In this document: positions 31,811 to 43,034 of the stretch, one piece after another
Layout of the letters: each line of letters begins with the position of its first letter
Position numbering within the stretch: the first letter of the stretch is position 1
NCBI GenBank assembly: GCA_024867545.1
Contig: JANFNE010000027.1
Span: 496,001 to 560,000, forward strand
DNA from: Phytopythium helicoides
Taxonomy: Eukaryota; Oomycota; Peronosporomycetes; Pythiales; Pythiaceae
Length of the DNA stretch: 64,000 bases
Direction: 5' to 3'
Notes under the pieces: model-generated
What the model was told of the DNA's origin: nothing
The model's input: the letters and a program-made list of their open reading frames with translations, nothing else
Databases searched by the model: none
Made by a program: the position numbers and the translations under genes

Positions 31811-32204
31811 GCCTGGTGCCTTACAATCAATTTCGCCTGTTAGCTGCCTGATAACGAGATTGGAGTCTCCGCAGATGACAAGTCGACTTCGACTTCGGGT
31901 TTCCAGGAGATCCAGCGCTAGAAGGAAACCGCGATACTCTGGCTTCGTTGACCGTAAGATCTTGGGGATATTCGGAGGCCGCGTCCAGTACTTCCCACTC
32001 AGGAAGCTGCCAGACTATGGCACTACAAGCTCCACCTCCTCGTCTGGTCCGTGCTGATCTGTCGAAGCTCACCACTAGCAGTCGCTCTTCAGGGAGCACT
32101 GTTGGTACTGGCATTGCGGTTGACTTGAGAGTTTTCTTCCTTGGTGCGATTGCAACCAACGCCTCTTCGACTTAGTCTCGAGGTGTAATGCAAGCTGCCA
32201 ACGT

Positions 32205-32843
32205 TCAAATAATCTCCCCTTCGCCTTTGGAGCGTTTGACGATCTCCAGTGTCCACGGAGAGAGTATCGCCGCCCACTGTGCGAGCCGGCCATGCAGGCC
32301 GTGCGATCTCCACAACCAAGTCATGGTTGTATGCCGCGTTAATACCTTCACCGGCCGTCCTATGAGCATGTTGAAACAGTCGTCTACCGCACTCAGAAGC
32401 GCCAAGATCTCTTCCTCTGCTACACTGTTGTCTAGCTCGTTGAGCTTCAGGGTTCCACTGCAGAACTTCGACGGATGAATCATGATCTTGTACCTAGGCG
32501 GCAGCGACCGCTATTCTCCCGCATAAATTATCAACACTGCTGGTCGATTCTTGTCAAAGTGCTTGAGGAAAGGCATGTTTGAGATCTCCCACTTCAGTGT
32601 CCTCAAAGCGACGACACCCGCCCCCATGTCGGATCTTCGGGTAGGTGATCCTCCGGTGGCATGGCATGGAAGTCGGTCTATCGCAGCTCCTAGAGACCAG
32701 CAACGTAGATAGACCTCGAAGTCTTCGATGAACCTGTGGTAGTAATTTAAACTCCCGAGGAAGGACTGAAGCTCTCTAAGCGTGCGCGGAAACGGCAACT
32801 GCACCAGCTCTTCCAAATTCTTCGGATGCGCTACGAGCCCTTC
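32205..32843 (-). pseudogene. Gypsy reverse transcriptase end and RNase H, broken
   Basis: 32843-32700 reads the RT thumb region ('LPFPRTLRELQSFLGSLNYY'). 32483-32205 reads RNase H ('EEEILALLSAVDDCFNMLIG', 'RPVKVLTRHTTMTWL', 'GRLAQWAAILSPWTLEIV'). Stops and shifts lie between. The right end abuts the younger gypsy LTR at 32844. Confidence 0.8.
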
Positions 32844-33160
32844 TGTAACGGGGTTACACGGGTACGTACCCATGGGTGCGACCCATGGCTACACTGGGTT
32901 GTGTACCCATTGCCCTCCGGCTAAGTACGAGCCGGAGGTTGAGTGGCTCTCATGAGCCTTGCATACTTTAGTCAAGTAGTTTTGCATTGTGTGTTTTAGG
33001 AACCACCCATTTCAGAAACGCCTTAATGCATACGTAAATACAGTCTCCTTTTTGCCTTGAACGGCACACGTGTATTTGGTTATTCCTAACCTATACTAAA
33101 AGCAAGTCAAACTTGCATTGCACGCTTCCTCGTGCCTACAGTGCTGTGTGACCCGTCACA
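32844..33160 (+). repeat. 5' LTR of the nested-host gypsy element
   Basis: 317 bp, TG...CA. It is built from short perfect hairpins: TGTAAC/GTTACA at 32844-32858, GGGTAC/GTACCC at 32860-32871, CCATGGGT/ACCCATGG at 32870-32888, TGGGT/ACCCA at 32895-32909 and CCTCCGGCT/AGCCGGAGG at 32914-32938. Near the end come GCAAGT/ACTTGC at 33102-33116, GCACG/CGTGC at 33120-33135 and TGTGAC/GTCACA at 33147-33160. Both termini are themselves hairpins. Confidence 0.96.
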
Positions 33161-33162
33161 CC

Positions 33163-33180
33163 TGGTAGCACTTTGTAGTC
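33163..33180 (+). other. Primer-binding site of the gypsy element
   Basis: Two bases after the LTR the sequence begins TGGTAGCACTTTGTAGTC. Gypsy primer sites start with TGG, the complement of the tRNA 3' CCA. The matching tRNA cannot be named from the sequence alone. Confidence 0.6.
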
Positions 33181-33240
33181 CGTCCACGACCGCCGCGAGT
33201 CGTCTAGGACTTGAACCTCTGTGGTTCCGATCGACTCACG

Positions 33241-34254
33241 ATGGAGTTCGATCCCGCGCAGTTCCCTCACTTAAGTGAGACTCAGTGGGGAACGCTGCGA
33301 AAGATGCACAGCATCTTGGGCGCCGACGGCGTGCGCCAATTGCTGTCGCAGGATGCGGCGGAGCAGACTAGCCACATCCAGGCGTTCGTCGAGTACGAGA
33401 ACGCCCTCGTCGAGCACATCAAACGTGCGATGCCGACGATGGTGGCGACACCATCGTCCACGCTGCAAGCGAAGCCGCTGCAGCTGAAGGTGAAGCCCTT
33501 CAATGGAGAGGACGGAGAGAATCTCCTCCTCTGGTTCCGCGAAGCGGAAATGGCTATGTCGGCCGCTCTCATTCGAGAGGAAAGCCTGAAGGTGGCTTTC
33601 GCGATCTCCCACCTAGGAGGTCGCGCCAAGAGTTGAGCGCTGACGCGCGACAGCACCGTCGAAGGTGCATTCCCGACATGGGAATATCTCCGCAGGGAGA
33701 TGCAAGTGGCGTTCCTGCCTCCGAACGCGGCGTACCAGGTACGCTCGCAGTTCCTGGCGTCACGCCAAGGCAAGCGAGAGCTTGCGACGTACGTGCAAGA
33801 GCTGCGTACGTTGATCGCTGGTATGATCAGCGATCCGCTCCCCGAGATCGTGAAGGTCACGATCTTCATGGAGTGCCTCCGTGTTGGTCCTGCACGGACG
33901 CAGTTGTTCCGTGCACAGCCGTCCTCTTTCGAGGAGGCTGTCCACATCGCGATGCAGGAGGATTACTGCCATCGCCAAGCGCAGTCCCGCGGAACGGGAG
34001 CTACGCAGATGACGGAGTCATCGGCCGAGCCTATGGAGCTCGGCAGTGCGGAAGGACACGCCAACGTGACGTGCTTCCGATGTGGCAAGGTTGGCCACAT
34101 GCAGCGCAACTGCCCGCAGCGCCTGCGCTACACGCGCGGCGCTGCTGGACGAGATAACACTCGTCCTGCGCGCGGTCGTTTCAATGGACCACCGCGCACG
34201 CCCACCGGTCGCTTTGCGGCTGCCCGTGGGCGGGGAAACTCCAAGTCCCAGTAG
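33241..34254 (+). pseudogene. Gypsy gag with an in-frame TGA
   Basis: Start 'MEFDPAQFPHLSETQWGTL'. The capsid-like part includes 'LKVKPFNGEDGENLLLWFRE', typical of gypsy Gag. A TGA at 33634-33636 interrupts the frame where relatives usually have Trp; the same frame then continues ('AFPTWEYLRREM') to 34254 and carries a CCHC zinc knuckle ('CFRCGKVGHMQRNC') and an Arg/Gly-rich tail that would bind RNA. Apart from the TGA the 337-codon frame is open, so a single base change is enough to explain the break. Confidence 0.88.
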
Positions 34255-34299
34255 GCACGGGGCGCCCTACTGGGGGAACACTAAGTTCCAGTCGTGATC

Positions 34300-35012
34300 G
34301 GGGTGGCGATCATGACAGGGGCTTAGCCCCCGAGAGAGCCGAGCTCTCTCGTGTTGGAGTGGACGCCAACAGCGTGCCCCTGTTGGTGGTCCAGGTAGAC
34401 GTGAAGGGCTACGCGGAGTCGATGAGGGTTCTCATCGACTCGGGCGCGTCGAGCAATTACGCTCGACGCGCCACGTTGGCGAAGGAGCCAAAAGCCTTCG
34501 CCGCGGTGAGAAGCAAGGAGACTTCCACCGACACCGTCGCCGTGAGGTTGGCGACGGGGAAGATCGTGGAGACCCCACTGATCTTGGCGGACCTGCGTGT
34601 CCGCTTTGAAGACTTCGACAGTGTCGAGCGCTTCATGGTGCTCGACCTGGATGAGAGGTATGATCTCATCCTCGGCATGCCATGGCTCGAAAAGCATGAG
34701 CCATGGATCGATTGGAACACCAAATCGATCGGAGCAAGTAAGCCCGCTTACTCGGACAGAGCAGTGGCGACTGGCGTCACCACTCCTGGCCGATGGCCGC
34801 GTCAACAACGACTCGAGCGTCGTGTTGACAAAGAGGAATTCCTCATTGGGGTGTCCGAAGTTGTGGACAGGCCCCTGACAGCTGCAACTGTCGAGCATCG
34901 CGATGATGCTGCTCCCGTGGCCGTGCACGGTGGAGCGCGATCGGCTTTGAGGACAAAGTCGATCTCAAGGAAGTCACATGTGACTTGGGCACCGCTGCCA
35001 ACGGAGTGCTGA
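34300..35012 (+). CDS. Gypsy aspartic protease segment
   Basis: In the frame minus one relative to gag. The active-site motif is 'VLIDSGASSNYARR' (Asp-Ser-Gly), with the flap region after it and 'YDLILGMPWLEKHEPWIDW' downstream, typical of retropepsin-like gypsy proteases. It ends at a TGA at 35010, before the RT frame opens. No in-frame ATG suits the start, so expression would need a frameshift from gag, or the frame offset is a lesion of this copy. Confidence 0.82.
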
Positions 35013-35049
35013 GGACACTCCAGCGGCTGTCAAAGGAGACAGGCCGCGG

Positions 35050-35235
35050 AGCCAAAGTGCGGCTCGGAGCGCGAGAAAGCGCGAGATTGCTCCTGCCAAG
35101 AGGCAGTGTGAGCCAGCGAGTGTTGTCGACGACAACTCGCGGAGCCAACGGGTGGCTCGGGGTGCAAGTGAACGCACCGATGCTCCTGCCAAGAGGCAGT
35201 GTGAGCCTGAGGTGTCCACGATTGGACACGCGCCG
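35050..35235 (+). repeat. 93-bp tandem duplication between protease and RT
   Basis: Two imperfect copies with a 93-bp period, starting GCGGAGCCAA at 35050 and 35143; both contain 'GCTCCTGCCAAGAGGCAGTG'. The period is a multiple of three, so it adds 31 codons without changing the frame. Confidence 0.7.
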
Positions 35236-38200
35236 ACCTATGGGTCGAGTGCCGACGGACCAGAGGGTCCCGCAGAGGTGGTAGAACCTCGTGCTGCACG
35301 GATGCAGCGTGCCGACGATGATGCGTCGAGCGTGGTGTTGCCAAACACCCCAGCACTAACCGCAGTGCAAGACGGTCGCCTGCGAGCGACGCGTCCCGTC
35401 CATCAATGGACAGAGTATAAACTCCTTGACGGAGTTTCGGGCAGAGAGATTGCCCCGGCGGTGCCACTGCACCCGCTCCCAGAAGCGAATGCTCTGGTGG
35501 AGCTGGACGAGATGTCCTTCCAGGACTTCACAGACGCCTTGCAGGGCGGTGAAGTCGCTGAAGTGGTCGTGCTAAGACCAACAGTGGCGACAGCCGAGCT
35601 CAACAGCTCGTCTGTCATGAACGAAGACGTCCTAGCGGAGGTCCGCGGCAAGGTAAATGCCCGCCGCGGCTCCGAGATCCTGAAGGATCCTAAGGATCCC
35701 TTCTACGCGGTACTCAAGGAGTACGAAGACGTGGTGTCGCAAGACCCGCCGTCTGAACTGCCACCGGATCGTGGAGTTCTGCATGAGATTGACCTCATGC
35801 CGGGCACAAAGTATTGTGTCACCAGGCAGTGGCCGCTGCCGAAAGAACAGTGCGATGTCATCGACGCGTTCTTTAAGACCAAGCATGAAGCTGGTCTAGT
35901 GAGGGAGTCGAAATCGCCTCACTCGTCGCCAACGTTTTGCGTTCGCAAACCGAACGGCAAATGGCGCATCGTGCATGCGTTCAACAAGTTGAACGCTGCT
36001 ACGATCCCGGCCCAGACGCCCATACCTCGCAAGGAGGTCATGTTGAACAACATGGCGGGCAGCACTATCCGTAGTGCGATAGACCTGACTGACGGGTACT
36101 ATCAGGTCCTCATGGACCCGGCGTCAGTACCACTGACTGCCGTCAGCACGCCAAGTGGCATGCCGTGGGAGTGGCTTGTGATGCCACAGGGGCTTTCGAA
36201 TGCCCCAGCGACGTTTAACCGTCTGGTCGTGAACTTGTTCCGACCCATGCGTGAGTACGTGCAAACGTACTTCGACGATATCTTCGTCCACAGTCGCGCC
36301 AAGGATGGCAAGACAGACGTCGAGATGCACGTCGAGCACTTGCGAACGGTGTTCGAGTGCATGAGAGCCAATAAGCTCTTCGCCAACATTGACAAGTGTG
36401 TCATTGGCGCGGAAGAGATCCCATTCCTGGGGAGCTTCCTAGGCAAGCACGGCGTGCGTGCGGACCCCGCGAAGGTCCAAGCCATTGTCGAATGGCCGGT
36501 TCCACAGAACCAGAAGGACTTACGCAAGTGGTTGGGCTTGTCCAACTACTTACACAAGCACAGCGAGAACTACGCCGAGATGGCGCGTCCGCTGTCGCTG
36601 CTCCTCAAGAAGGATGCAGAATGGCACTGGTCATCGACCGAGCAGGATGCGTTTGAACGCATCAAGGAGAGTCTTCTCCGAGCGCCAATCTTGGCGCTCC
36701 CGAACGATGAGAAGCCGTTCAGCGTCGTGTGCGACGCTTCCGATTTCGCAATCGGTTGTGCATTGCTGCAGACCGATGAGGACGGTCACGAACGCGTGAT
36801 AGCGTTCGAGTCTCGGCAGCTCAAGGCCGCCGAGAAGAACTATCCAGTTCATGACAAGGAGCTACTCGCGATGAAGTACGCTCTTGTCAAGTTCCGAGTG
36901 CACTTGCTCGGCGAACGTGAGTTCGTGGTCTACACAGACCATGCGTCGCTGAGGACAGCGACGCAGTCGCCACACCTCTCACAGAGGATGGCGCGCTGGC
37001 TGTCGTTCTTCGCGGAATATAACTTCCGCGTCGAGTACAAGCCAGGCAAGCAGAATGTGCTTGCAGACGCTCTGTCGCGTCGGCCAGACTATGAGCTGTC
37101 ACACATCGCGACGCTCACGATCGATCTGATCGATCGAATTCGTGCGGCGTATGCCGACGACGATCAGTGCACAGCACTGATCGAGCACCTGCGCAAGGCA
37201 GGGAAGGACAACTTGTCGCCGCGCCTGCGCGCGAGAGTCCATCGGTACACGTACGCGGATGGACTGCTGTATTACAGCGTGGATCCCTCGGATCCCCCTC
37301 GGATTGTGGTACCATTGGCAGAGGATCTGTGGTACCAAATCCTTTACGAGGCGCATGACGCGCTCGTAAGTGGTCATCTCGGTCGTGAGAAGACCTACGC
37401 TGCGGTAAGCAGCAGGTACTGGTGGCCCCACATGTACAAGTGGGTGGCCACGTACATCAAGACATGTGAAACATGTCAGCGCGTGAAGGCGGCTCCGTCA
37501 GCCGCCGCGCCACTGGCCAGTCTGCCAGTTCCAGCGGATTGCTGGAGGTCCGTTAGTTTGGACTTTGTCTTCGGTTTGCCGAAGGACGGCCACGGCAACA
37601 CAGGCGTGTTGGTGTTCGTGGACCGTCTGAGCAAGATGGTGCATCTGGCACCATGCTCAGAGAACATTGACGGCCCCGAAGCGGCCGCCTTGTTCATCAA
37701 GCACGTGTTCTGTGCTCATGGACTGCCTGAGTCCATCGTCTCGGACCGAGACCCGAGGTTCAATGCCTCGTTCTGGCGAGAGCTGTTCCAGCTGCTCGGC
37801 AGTCGACTGATGATGTCGACTGCAGACCACCCTGAGACGGATGGTCAGACCGAACGCGCAAACCGCGTTCTAGAGGATATCCTCCGCAGCACATGTGCTG
37901 CTGCTCCGAAGTCATGGAGCGCGAAGCTCCCGCTAGTGGAGTTCGCTATGAACAACGCCGTGCATGCCTCAACAGGCTGCACGCCGTTCTTCGTGAACCA
38001 CTTGCGGCACCCGCGAGTGCCGCTGAGCCTCGCACCGGTGGAACCCGGGGGCTCTGGTTCGAGTGGGGGAGAGGCTCGGCTTCTCCACCCACATGCTGAG
38101 GCTGAGGCGGAGTTCGCCTCCCGTTTGGCGGCTGTCAAGCCAGCCGCGTTGCGAAAGCAACTAGACGAGTTCGTCGAGAACCGTCTTGGCGTCATTGGAC

Positions 38201-38598
38201 GCGTTAGAGATGCCATGGCAGCATCGCAAGACCGACAAAAAGAACAAAGCGATAAGTCGGGTCGAAAGAATACACATGTATTCAAAGTCGGTGACTTGGT
38301 TATGCTAAATGCAAAGAACCTACCGATGAACGCGGTCACCGCGGTCACGAAGACGAAGCTGAGACCTCGCTTCATCGGACCATTCACGGTCCAAGCCGTA
38401 CACGGTAACGCGTACAGGCTCAACATCCCATCGAGGATGAAGACCCATCCGGTCTTCTACGTGGGGCTACTCAAGCCGTACCACGATCCTCAGTTGGCTG
38501 AGATGCCGGAGGATTGGAGGCAGCCACAGGCGGCGCCTCCTGCTTCGTCTCCTGCGAAGCATCAACAGGGGTTGCCCTCGCAGCAACCGCCTGTGTAG
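35152..38598 (+). CDS. Gypsy pol: reverse transcriptase, RNase H, integrase
   Basis: 1148 uninterrupted codons. RT motifs include 'FCVRKPNGKWRIVHAFNKLN', 'MPQGLSNAPATFNRLV' and the catalytic YFDD at 36268-36279. RNase H shows 'VCDASDFAIGCALLQ', 'VHDKELLAMKYAL' and 'YTDHASL'. Integrase has the HHCC finger ('SGHLGREKT', 'CETCQRVK') and a DD35E triad: Asp at 37561, Asp at 37744 and Glu at 37852. It is followed by the GPF motif 'RPRFIGPFTVQAV' and 'KTHPVFYVGLLKPY'. The frame ends with TAG at 38596, seven codons before the copia insertion. The chromodomain frame lies beyond, in the same phase once the copia insertion is discounted. Confidence 0.95.
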   Translation: MARGASERTDAPAKRQCEPEVSTIGHAPTYGSSADGPEGPAEVVEPRAARMQRADDDASSVVLPNTPALTAVQDGRLRATRPVHQWTEYKLLDGVSGREIAPAVPLHPLPEANALVELDEMSFQDFTDALQGGEVAEVVVLRPTVATAELNSSSVMNEDVLAEVRGKVNARRGSEILKDPKDPFYAVLKEYEDVVSQDPPSELPPDRGVLHEIDLMPGTKYCVTRQWPLPKEQCDVIDAFFKTKHEAGLVRESKSPHSSPTFCVRKPNGKWRIVHAFNKLNAATIPAQTPIPRKEVMLNNMAGSTIRSAIDLTDGYYQVLMDPASVPLTAVSTPSGMPWEWLVMPQGLSNAPATFNRLVVNLFRPMREYVQTYFDDIFVHSRAKDGKTDVEMHVEHLRTVFECMRANKLFANIDKCVIGAEEIPFLGSFLGKHGVRADPAKVQAIVEWPVPQNQKDLRKWLGLSNYLHKHSENYAEMARPLSLLLKKDAEWHWSSTEQDAFERIKESLLRAPILALPNDEKPFSVVCDASDFAIGCALLQTDEDGHERVIAFESRQLKAAEKNYPVHDKELLAMKYALVKFRVHLLGEREFVVYTDHASLRTATQSPHLSQRMARWLSFFAEYNFRVEYKPGKQNVLADALSRRPDYELSHIATLTIDLIDRIRAAYADDDQCTALIEHLRKAGKDNLSPRLRARVHRYTYADGLLYYSVDPSDPPRIVVPLAEDLWYQILYEAHDALVSGHLGREKTYAAVSSRYWWPHMYKWVATYIKTCETCQRVKAAPSAAAPLASLPVPADCWRSVSLDFVFGLPKDGHGNTGVLVFVDRLSKMVHLAPCSENIDGPEAAALFIKHVFCAHGLPESIVSDRDPRFNASFWRELFQLLGSRLMMSTADHPETDGQTERANRVLEDILRSTCAAAPKSWSAKLPLVEFAMNNAVHASTGCTPFFVNHLRHPRVPLSLAPVEPGGSGSSGGEARLLHPHAEAEAEFASRLAAVKPAALRKQLDEFVENRLGVIGRVRDAMAASQDRQKEQSDKSGRKNTHVFKVGDLVMLNAKNLPMNAVTAVTKTKLRPRFIGPFTVQAVHGNAYRLNIPSRMKTHPVFYVGLLKPYHDPQLAEMPEDWRQPQAAPPASSPAKHQQGLPSQQPPV

Positions 38599-38618
38599 GT
38601 GCAGGTACCTGCGAGTCA

Positions 38619-38985
38619 TGTTGGAGGTAGTGAGGTCTTGGACACGAAGCTTGGACGGAGCGGAGGGAGTTCTTCACTTGGACAGAAGACCGGAGCGAAG
38701 ACCACTTGACGGGTAGAAGGAAGATTCGAAAGTGATTCGATTGAGGTCCTTAGTTCGCAACTACTTGCTACCTCTAAGCCTGCCTGTCCTTTACTGGGTT
38801 CACTCTACTTGATCTTTTCCTGGATACTGATTCACGGCAGCCAATCAGAGGGCGCCACGTGGATCCCATCTTGTACCCACAATCTCGTACCCACGAGTTG
38901 GCGTAATCGACGGGCGTAATCATCGTGGGATCGCATTGGACTGCCTCGGGTTAGTCGGTCCAGGTCAAACCGGCTACCCTCAACA
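38619..38985 (-). repeat. Copia 3' LTR, 367 bp
   Basis: TGTTG...CAACA ends. It has the same length as the solo LTR at 28489-28855. Compared with the 5' LTR it differs by about 20 substitutions and a 19-bp segment around 'GGGCGCCACGTGGATCC'; most differences lie in the part at 38800-38985. Confidence 0.95.
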
Positions 38986-38992
38986 CGCCCCC

Positions 38993-41900
38993 TCAATGCG
39001 AAGTCCCATGGATGCCGAGAGCCGCCGTGAGTTCCGTGTGGCGAGGTCCCGGGAGCCCCTTGGTCATGATGTCGGCCAGCATCGTCGCAGTCTCGCAGTA
39101 CTCGAGCTTGACTTCACCACGCTCGACTTCGTCGCGGATGTGATGGTACTTGATGTCGATGTGCTTGGCGCGACCGTGGTTGACTGGGTTCTTGGTCATC
39201 TTGATACACGACTGGTTGTCTTCGCGGATCATGAGCTCTGGTCCCGACTTGTTCGCAGCCGCAAGGATCTCGCAAACCACGCGATGAATCCACTTGCCTT
39301 CTTGGATGGCCAGGCTGAGCGCGATGTACTCCGCTTCGATTGTCGACAGAGACACGCTTGACTGCTTCTTGCTTCCCCAACTGACCGGCGCGCCCATCAA
39401 CATGAAGGTGTAGCCGGATGTCGACTTGCGATCAGCGAGGTCACCAGCCCAGTCGGCGTCGGAGTAGCCGCGAAAGTCGATGACGTTGCCGGGCTTGAAG
39501 CAGATTCCGTGGTCCTTGGTGCCTTGCAAGTAGCGAAAGATACGCTTGACCGCAACCCAGTGCTCATCTTGCGGGTTCTCCATGAAACGCGATACATAAC
39601 CCACGGCGAACGCGATGTCCGGTCGAGTCGCTGTCATCAGATGCATCAAGGCGCCGACCGCTTCCCGAAACGGAGCGTTCACCTTGGTAGATGCGTTGCT
39701 TGGAACCAGACGTGAACTCATGTCGACTGGACTCACCACAGCCTTGCACTGGAGCATGTTGAAACGCGTGAGGATGTCGTTGATGTAGCGTCGCTGGCAC
39801 AGTGTGATGCTTCCATCGGGTCCATAGACCAACTCGACGCCAAGCACGAACGCACACTTGCCGCTGTCGGTCATCTCGAAGCACATCTTCAGATCATACT
39901 TGGTGTGTGCAATCAGCTCGATCGAGCTTCCCGTCACTAGAATATCGTCGACGTAGACCAAGATGAGCACGCAGTGGTCGTTGACGATCTTGATGTAGTG
40001 AAATGGGTCGAACGCTGACACTTGGAAGCCGATGGAGCACAAAAACTCGTCGAAGGTCTTGTTCCACACACGCGAAGCTTGCTTGAGGCCGTAGATCGCC
40101 TTCACCAGCTCAAGGCAGTCGAAGCCACCGTTCAGCTCGACGCCTTCAGGAACCACACAGTACACGACCTCCTTCATCACGCCGTATAAGAATGCCGTCA
40201 CCACGTCCAGTTGATCGAGTTGCCAACCGAAGAAGACGATGAGCGCGATCACGATGCGCAGCGTCGCGTACTTGACCACGGGCGAGAACGTCTCCGTGTA
40301 GTCGATGCCGTACTTCTGCTTGAATCCCTTGGCCACGAGTCGTGCCTTGTACTTCTCGATGGATCCGTCGGCCTTTCGCTTGATCTTGAATACCCACTTG
40401 GTGCCGATGGCGCGTTGTCCCGTTGGAAGCTTGGCCGCACGAAACACTCCTCGAAGTCGCATCGATTCCAGCTCCGCGCGAATCGCTTTGCGCCAGTGAG
40501 CTTGATCCGGACCGTTCACCGCTTCCTCGAATGTAGTTGGCTCGGAGAGGTCGGAGGCTTCAACAGCGTTGGCGCTTGCTCGCCAAAACACAGGAGGAGT
40601 CGAGGGGTCCGAGTCGTCGTGTTGGCCGCCAGATTTTTCTTCTTCGTCTTCTTGGCGCGAGGGAGAACTACGCGGCGCACTTGCTTCTTCCAATCCAACT
40701 CGGTGTCGAACAGCCCGCGATCTTCCAGCAGTGTCATCTTCAGTCGCCGATCGGCTCTTGCGCTTCCCCGCCTGCGTGTAGTCCGTTTGTCCTGGTCCAT
40801 CTTCGGCAATTTCGAGAGAGTCGAAGGCGAGATCTTCCACGTCTTCATCGGAGGGCGCTGAGAAGAAGCCGAAAGTCGATTCGTCGAAGGTGACATCGCG
40901 ACTGATGACCACCTGCCCCGCCTCGATGTCATAAACCCGATAGGCCTTTGACGCTTCTTCGTATCCGACGAACAACCCGGCACGAGACTTCGGGTCCCAC
41001 TTGAGTCGCTTCTCTTTCGGAGTCAGCACGTAAGCGCGACAACCGAACACACGCATGTGCTTCACACTTGGCTTGGACTTGTACAGAATCTCGAACGGAG
41101 TCTTGTGCTGGAACTTGGGAGACGGGAGACGATTCTTGACGTAGATGGCTGTCATCGCTGCCTCAGCCCAGAAGATCTTGTCCATCTTGGCATGGTGAAG
41201 CATGCTGCGGCCGATCGTGACGATTGTCCGGATGGCTCGCTCTGCCGTGCCGTTGGTCTGGTGCGCGTAGGGAACCGTCGTTTGCTGCTCGATGCCTTCG
41301 TCTTCGTAGAACATCTTGAGCGAGTTGGTCGCGAACTCACGCGCTCCATCATGACGTACAAACTTCACCTTCTTGCCGAACTGGTTCTGGACCTTGGTGA
41401 TGTACGTCTTGATGCAGTCCTCGCTCTCCGACTTGGCACGCAGACAGAATCCCTTCATGCATCCACTCGCTTCGTCGACGATCAACAGCAGGTATTTGCT
41501 TCCACCTAGAGAGTCTTCTTCCATGGGTCCGCAGATGTCGAAGTGGAGCAACTCGAACGTGTCGTAGTGGCGCTTGTCGCGGTTGCTTGGAAATGGCCTT
41601 TGAACCATCTTTCCTTCTTGACAGCCGCGGCACACGCTTGGTCCACTCGAGCTGGAGGGTAGCTTCGCGTCCTTGATCATTCCGTTGTCGACCATCTTGC
41701 GAAGCACCTCGACTGGAGCGTGACCCATACGCGTGTGCAGATCAACAGCTCTTCCACTGGTTGCCGCGTTAGCCGATCGCTGAGGCGTGCGAAGCCAGTA
41801 AAGCCCGTCAACGAGGTCTGCCGTCGCCACCACTTGCTTCGAAACCTTGCGCGCAACATGCATCTTGGTGCCGTCGAAGATCACTTGGAACTGGCCACTC

Positions 41901-43015
41901 TTGTTGATTTGCGGCACCGATAGAAGATTCTTGCTCATGTCAGGAACATACAGCGCGTCCTTGATCTCGATCTCGCGCTCTTCACCGTTGGGCAGAAGCA
42001 CTCGCTCGAAGATGCTTCCCACACCCTTGATTGCCGCCTTGTTGCCGTTGGCCAGCGATAGTTCGCCGTCATCTCGCTCAATCAGGCTGGCGAACTTGGC
42101 CTTGTCGTTGCAGATGTGGTGCGTTGCGCCGCTGTCGACCGCCCACATCCCGGGCATCTTCCCGCCCGTCGAAACTCCGCACTCGAGGGAAACCGCAAAC
42201 GCAACTCGCTGGTTGTCGTAGTCGTAGTCGTCGTTCCTCCATTGCGCGCTGTTGGCCCCGCGTCCACGGCCATTGCCGCCGCGTCTCGGACCTCCTCGGT
42301 TCTCGTCCTTCTGCTTGGTCCAGCACTTGTCAACCAAGTGCCCCATCTTGCCGCAGTAAGTGCACTGTCGAGGCTCTCGGTCGACACTGAACGCCTTGGT
42401 CGCGTCTTCAGTCTTCATCGCCGGAGTCTTCTCGCCTTGCCGCTTGATATGCTCATTCGTGAGCACCTTCACAACGTCTCGCGTTCGTAGCTCTGCGTTG
42501 CTCATCTCCAAGTTGAGCACAACGTTCTCGTAGCTCTTGGGGAGACTGCGCAACAAGCAGATCGCCACATCTTCATCCTCCATCTTGGCGCCGATGCTGC
42601 TGAGCTTGGCGCTGATGTTGAGGACTTCATTGCAATGATGCAACACATTGCCGCCTTCCGCCATCTCCATGCTGAAGAGCTGTCGCTTCAAGTAGATGCG
42701 ACCAGCCTTCTGCGATCCACCGTAGAGGGTCTTCAAGCGCTCCCACGCCACCCAGGCTTCCTCACAGTCGTCGACCACGTGATGGTAGTCCGCGTCCATG
42801 TGGAGCAGCATCAAGCCGAACGCGATGCTGCTTGCCTTGACGTAGTCGTCCTTGGCCCGCGGATCCGTGAAGCTGGGAGTCGTCTCGCGGTTCACGACAT
42901 GCCACGTCGACTTGGTCAGGAACACGCCACGCATGTAGCGGCTCCAAGTCGCGTAGTTGTCCCCGTTGAACTTGTCGATGGAGACCTTGGTCGAGGCGTC
43001 TTGCGCAGAGGACAT
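38993..43015 (-). CDS. Copia gag-pol polyprotein, intact
   Basis: 1340 codons from ATG 43015 without a stop. The N-terminal gag is UBN2-like ('[18 protein letters not shown]') and has a CCHC knuckle ('[14 protein letters not shown]'). The protease has '[12 protein letters not shown]'. Integrase has '[12 protein letters not shown]' and 'CRGCQEGKM' (zinc finger), '[10 protein letters not shown]', '[12 protein letters not shown]' and '[12 protein letters not shown]' (catalytic D, D, E). RT has '[20 protein letters not shown]' and YVDD at 39944-39955. RNase H has '[11 protein letters not shown]', 'EAEYIALS' and '[14 protein letters not shown]'. All key residues are kept, so the proteins could be active. 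An upstream in-frame ATG at 43030 lies inside the primer-binding site and could be an alternative start. Confidence 0.96.
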   Translation of the reverse strand: MSSAQDASTKVSIDKFNGDNYATWSRYMRGVFLTKSTWHVVNRETTPSFTDPRAKDDYVKASSIAFGLMLLHMDADYHHVVDDCEEAWVAWERLKTLYGGSQKAGRIYLKRQLFSMEMAEGGNVLHHCNEVLNISAKLSSIGAKMEDEDVAICLLRSLPKSYENVVLNLEMSNAELRTRDVVKVLTNEHIKRQGEKTPAMKTEDATKAFSVDREPRQCTYCGKMGHLVDKCWTKQKDENRGGPRRGGNGRGRGANSAQWRNDDYDYDNQRVAFAVSLECGVSTGGKMPGMWAVDSGATHHICNDKAKFASLIERDDGELSLANGNKAAIKGVGSIFERVLLPNGEEREIEIKDALYVPDMSKNLLSVPQINKSGQFQVIFDGTKMHVARKVSKQVVATADLVDGLYWLRTPQRSANAATSGRAVDLHTRMGHAPVEVLRKMVDNGMIKDAKLPSSSSGPSVCRGCQEGKMVQRPFPSNRDKRHYDTFELLHFDICGPMEEDSLGGSKYLLLIVDEASGCMKGFCLRAKSESEDCIKTYITKVQNQFGKKVKFVRHDGAREFATNSLKMFYEDEGIEQQTTVPYAHQTNGTAERAIRTIVTIGRSMLHHAKMDKIFWAEAAMTAIYVKNRLPSPKFQHKTPFEILYKSKPSVKHMRVFGCRAYVLTPKEKRLKWDPKSRAGLFVGYEEASKAYRVYDIEAGQVVISRDVTFDESTFGFFSAPSDEDVEDLAFDSLEIAEDGPGQTDYTQAGKRKSRSATEDDTAGRSRAVRHRVGLEEASAPRSSPSRQEDEEEKSGGQHDDSDPSTPPVFWRASANAVEASDLSEPTTFEEAVNGPDQAHWRKAIRAELESMRLRGVFRAAKLPTGQRAIGTKWVFKIKRKADGSIEKYKARLVAKGFKQKYGIDYTETFSPVVKYATLRIVIALIVFFGWQLDQLDVVTAFLYGVMKEVVYCVVPEGVELNGGFDCLELVKAIYGLKQASRVWNKTFDEFLCSIGFQVSAFDPFHYIKIVNDHCVLILVYVDDILVTGSSIELIAHTKYDLKMCFEMTDSGKCAFVLGVELVYGPDGSITLCQRRYINDILTRFNMLQCKAVVSPVDMSSRLVPSNASTKVNAPFREAVGALMHLMTATRPDIAFAVGYVSRFMENPQDEHWVAVKRIFRYLQGTKDHGICFKPGNVIDFRGYSDADWAGDLADRKSTSGYTFMLMGAPVSWGSKKQSSVSLSTIEAEYIALSLAIQEGKWIHRVVCEILAAANKSGPELMIREDNQSCIKMTKNPVNHGRAKHIDIKYHHIRDEVERGEVKLEYCETATMLADIMTKGLPGPRHTELTAALGIHGTSH

Positions 43016-43018
43016 GGT

Positions 43019-43034
43019 GCTTGGGCTCATAACC
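43019..43034 (-). other. Copia primer-binding site, half-tRNA type
   Basis: Directly next to the 5' LTR, the minus strand reads GGTTATGAGCCCAAGC. Its complement is GCTTGGGCTCATAACC, the anticodon arm of a Met tRNA (CAT anticodon), not a tRNA 3' end. Drosophila copia primes from a cut initiator Met tRNA in the same way. The ATG at 43030 lies inside the site. Confidence 0.8.

Larger units (their letters stand above)
29885..32843 (-). mobile_element. Old Ty3/gypsy element, 3' half of pol (left part of the split copy)
   Basis: Read right to left on the minus strand this segment gives the end of reverse transcriptase, RNase H, integrase zinc finger, integrase core, GPF tail and a chromodomain-like end, with many stops and frameshifts. 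Its right boundary is the insertion point of the younger gypsy element: codons on both sides of that element join in frame across one copy of the CCTTC target duplication ('...QTTNEG' then 'LVAHPKN...'). It is therefore the same element as 46084-49950. Its 3' LTR was not recognised. Confidence 0.85.

Noticed and set aside
40211..40861. 216-codon plus-strand frame within the copia element
   Set aside because: Shadow of the intact minus-strand gag-pol frame.
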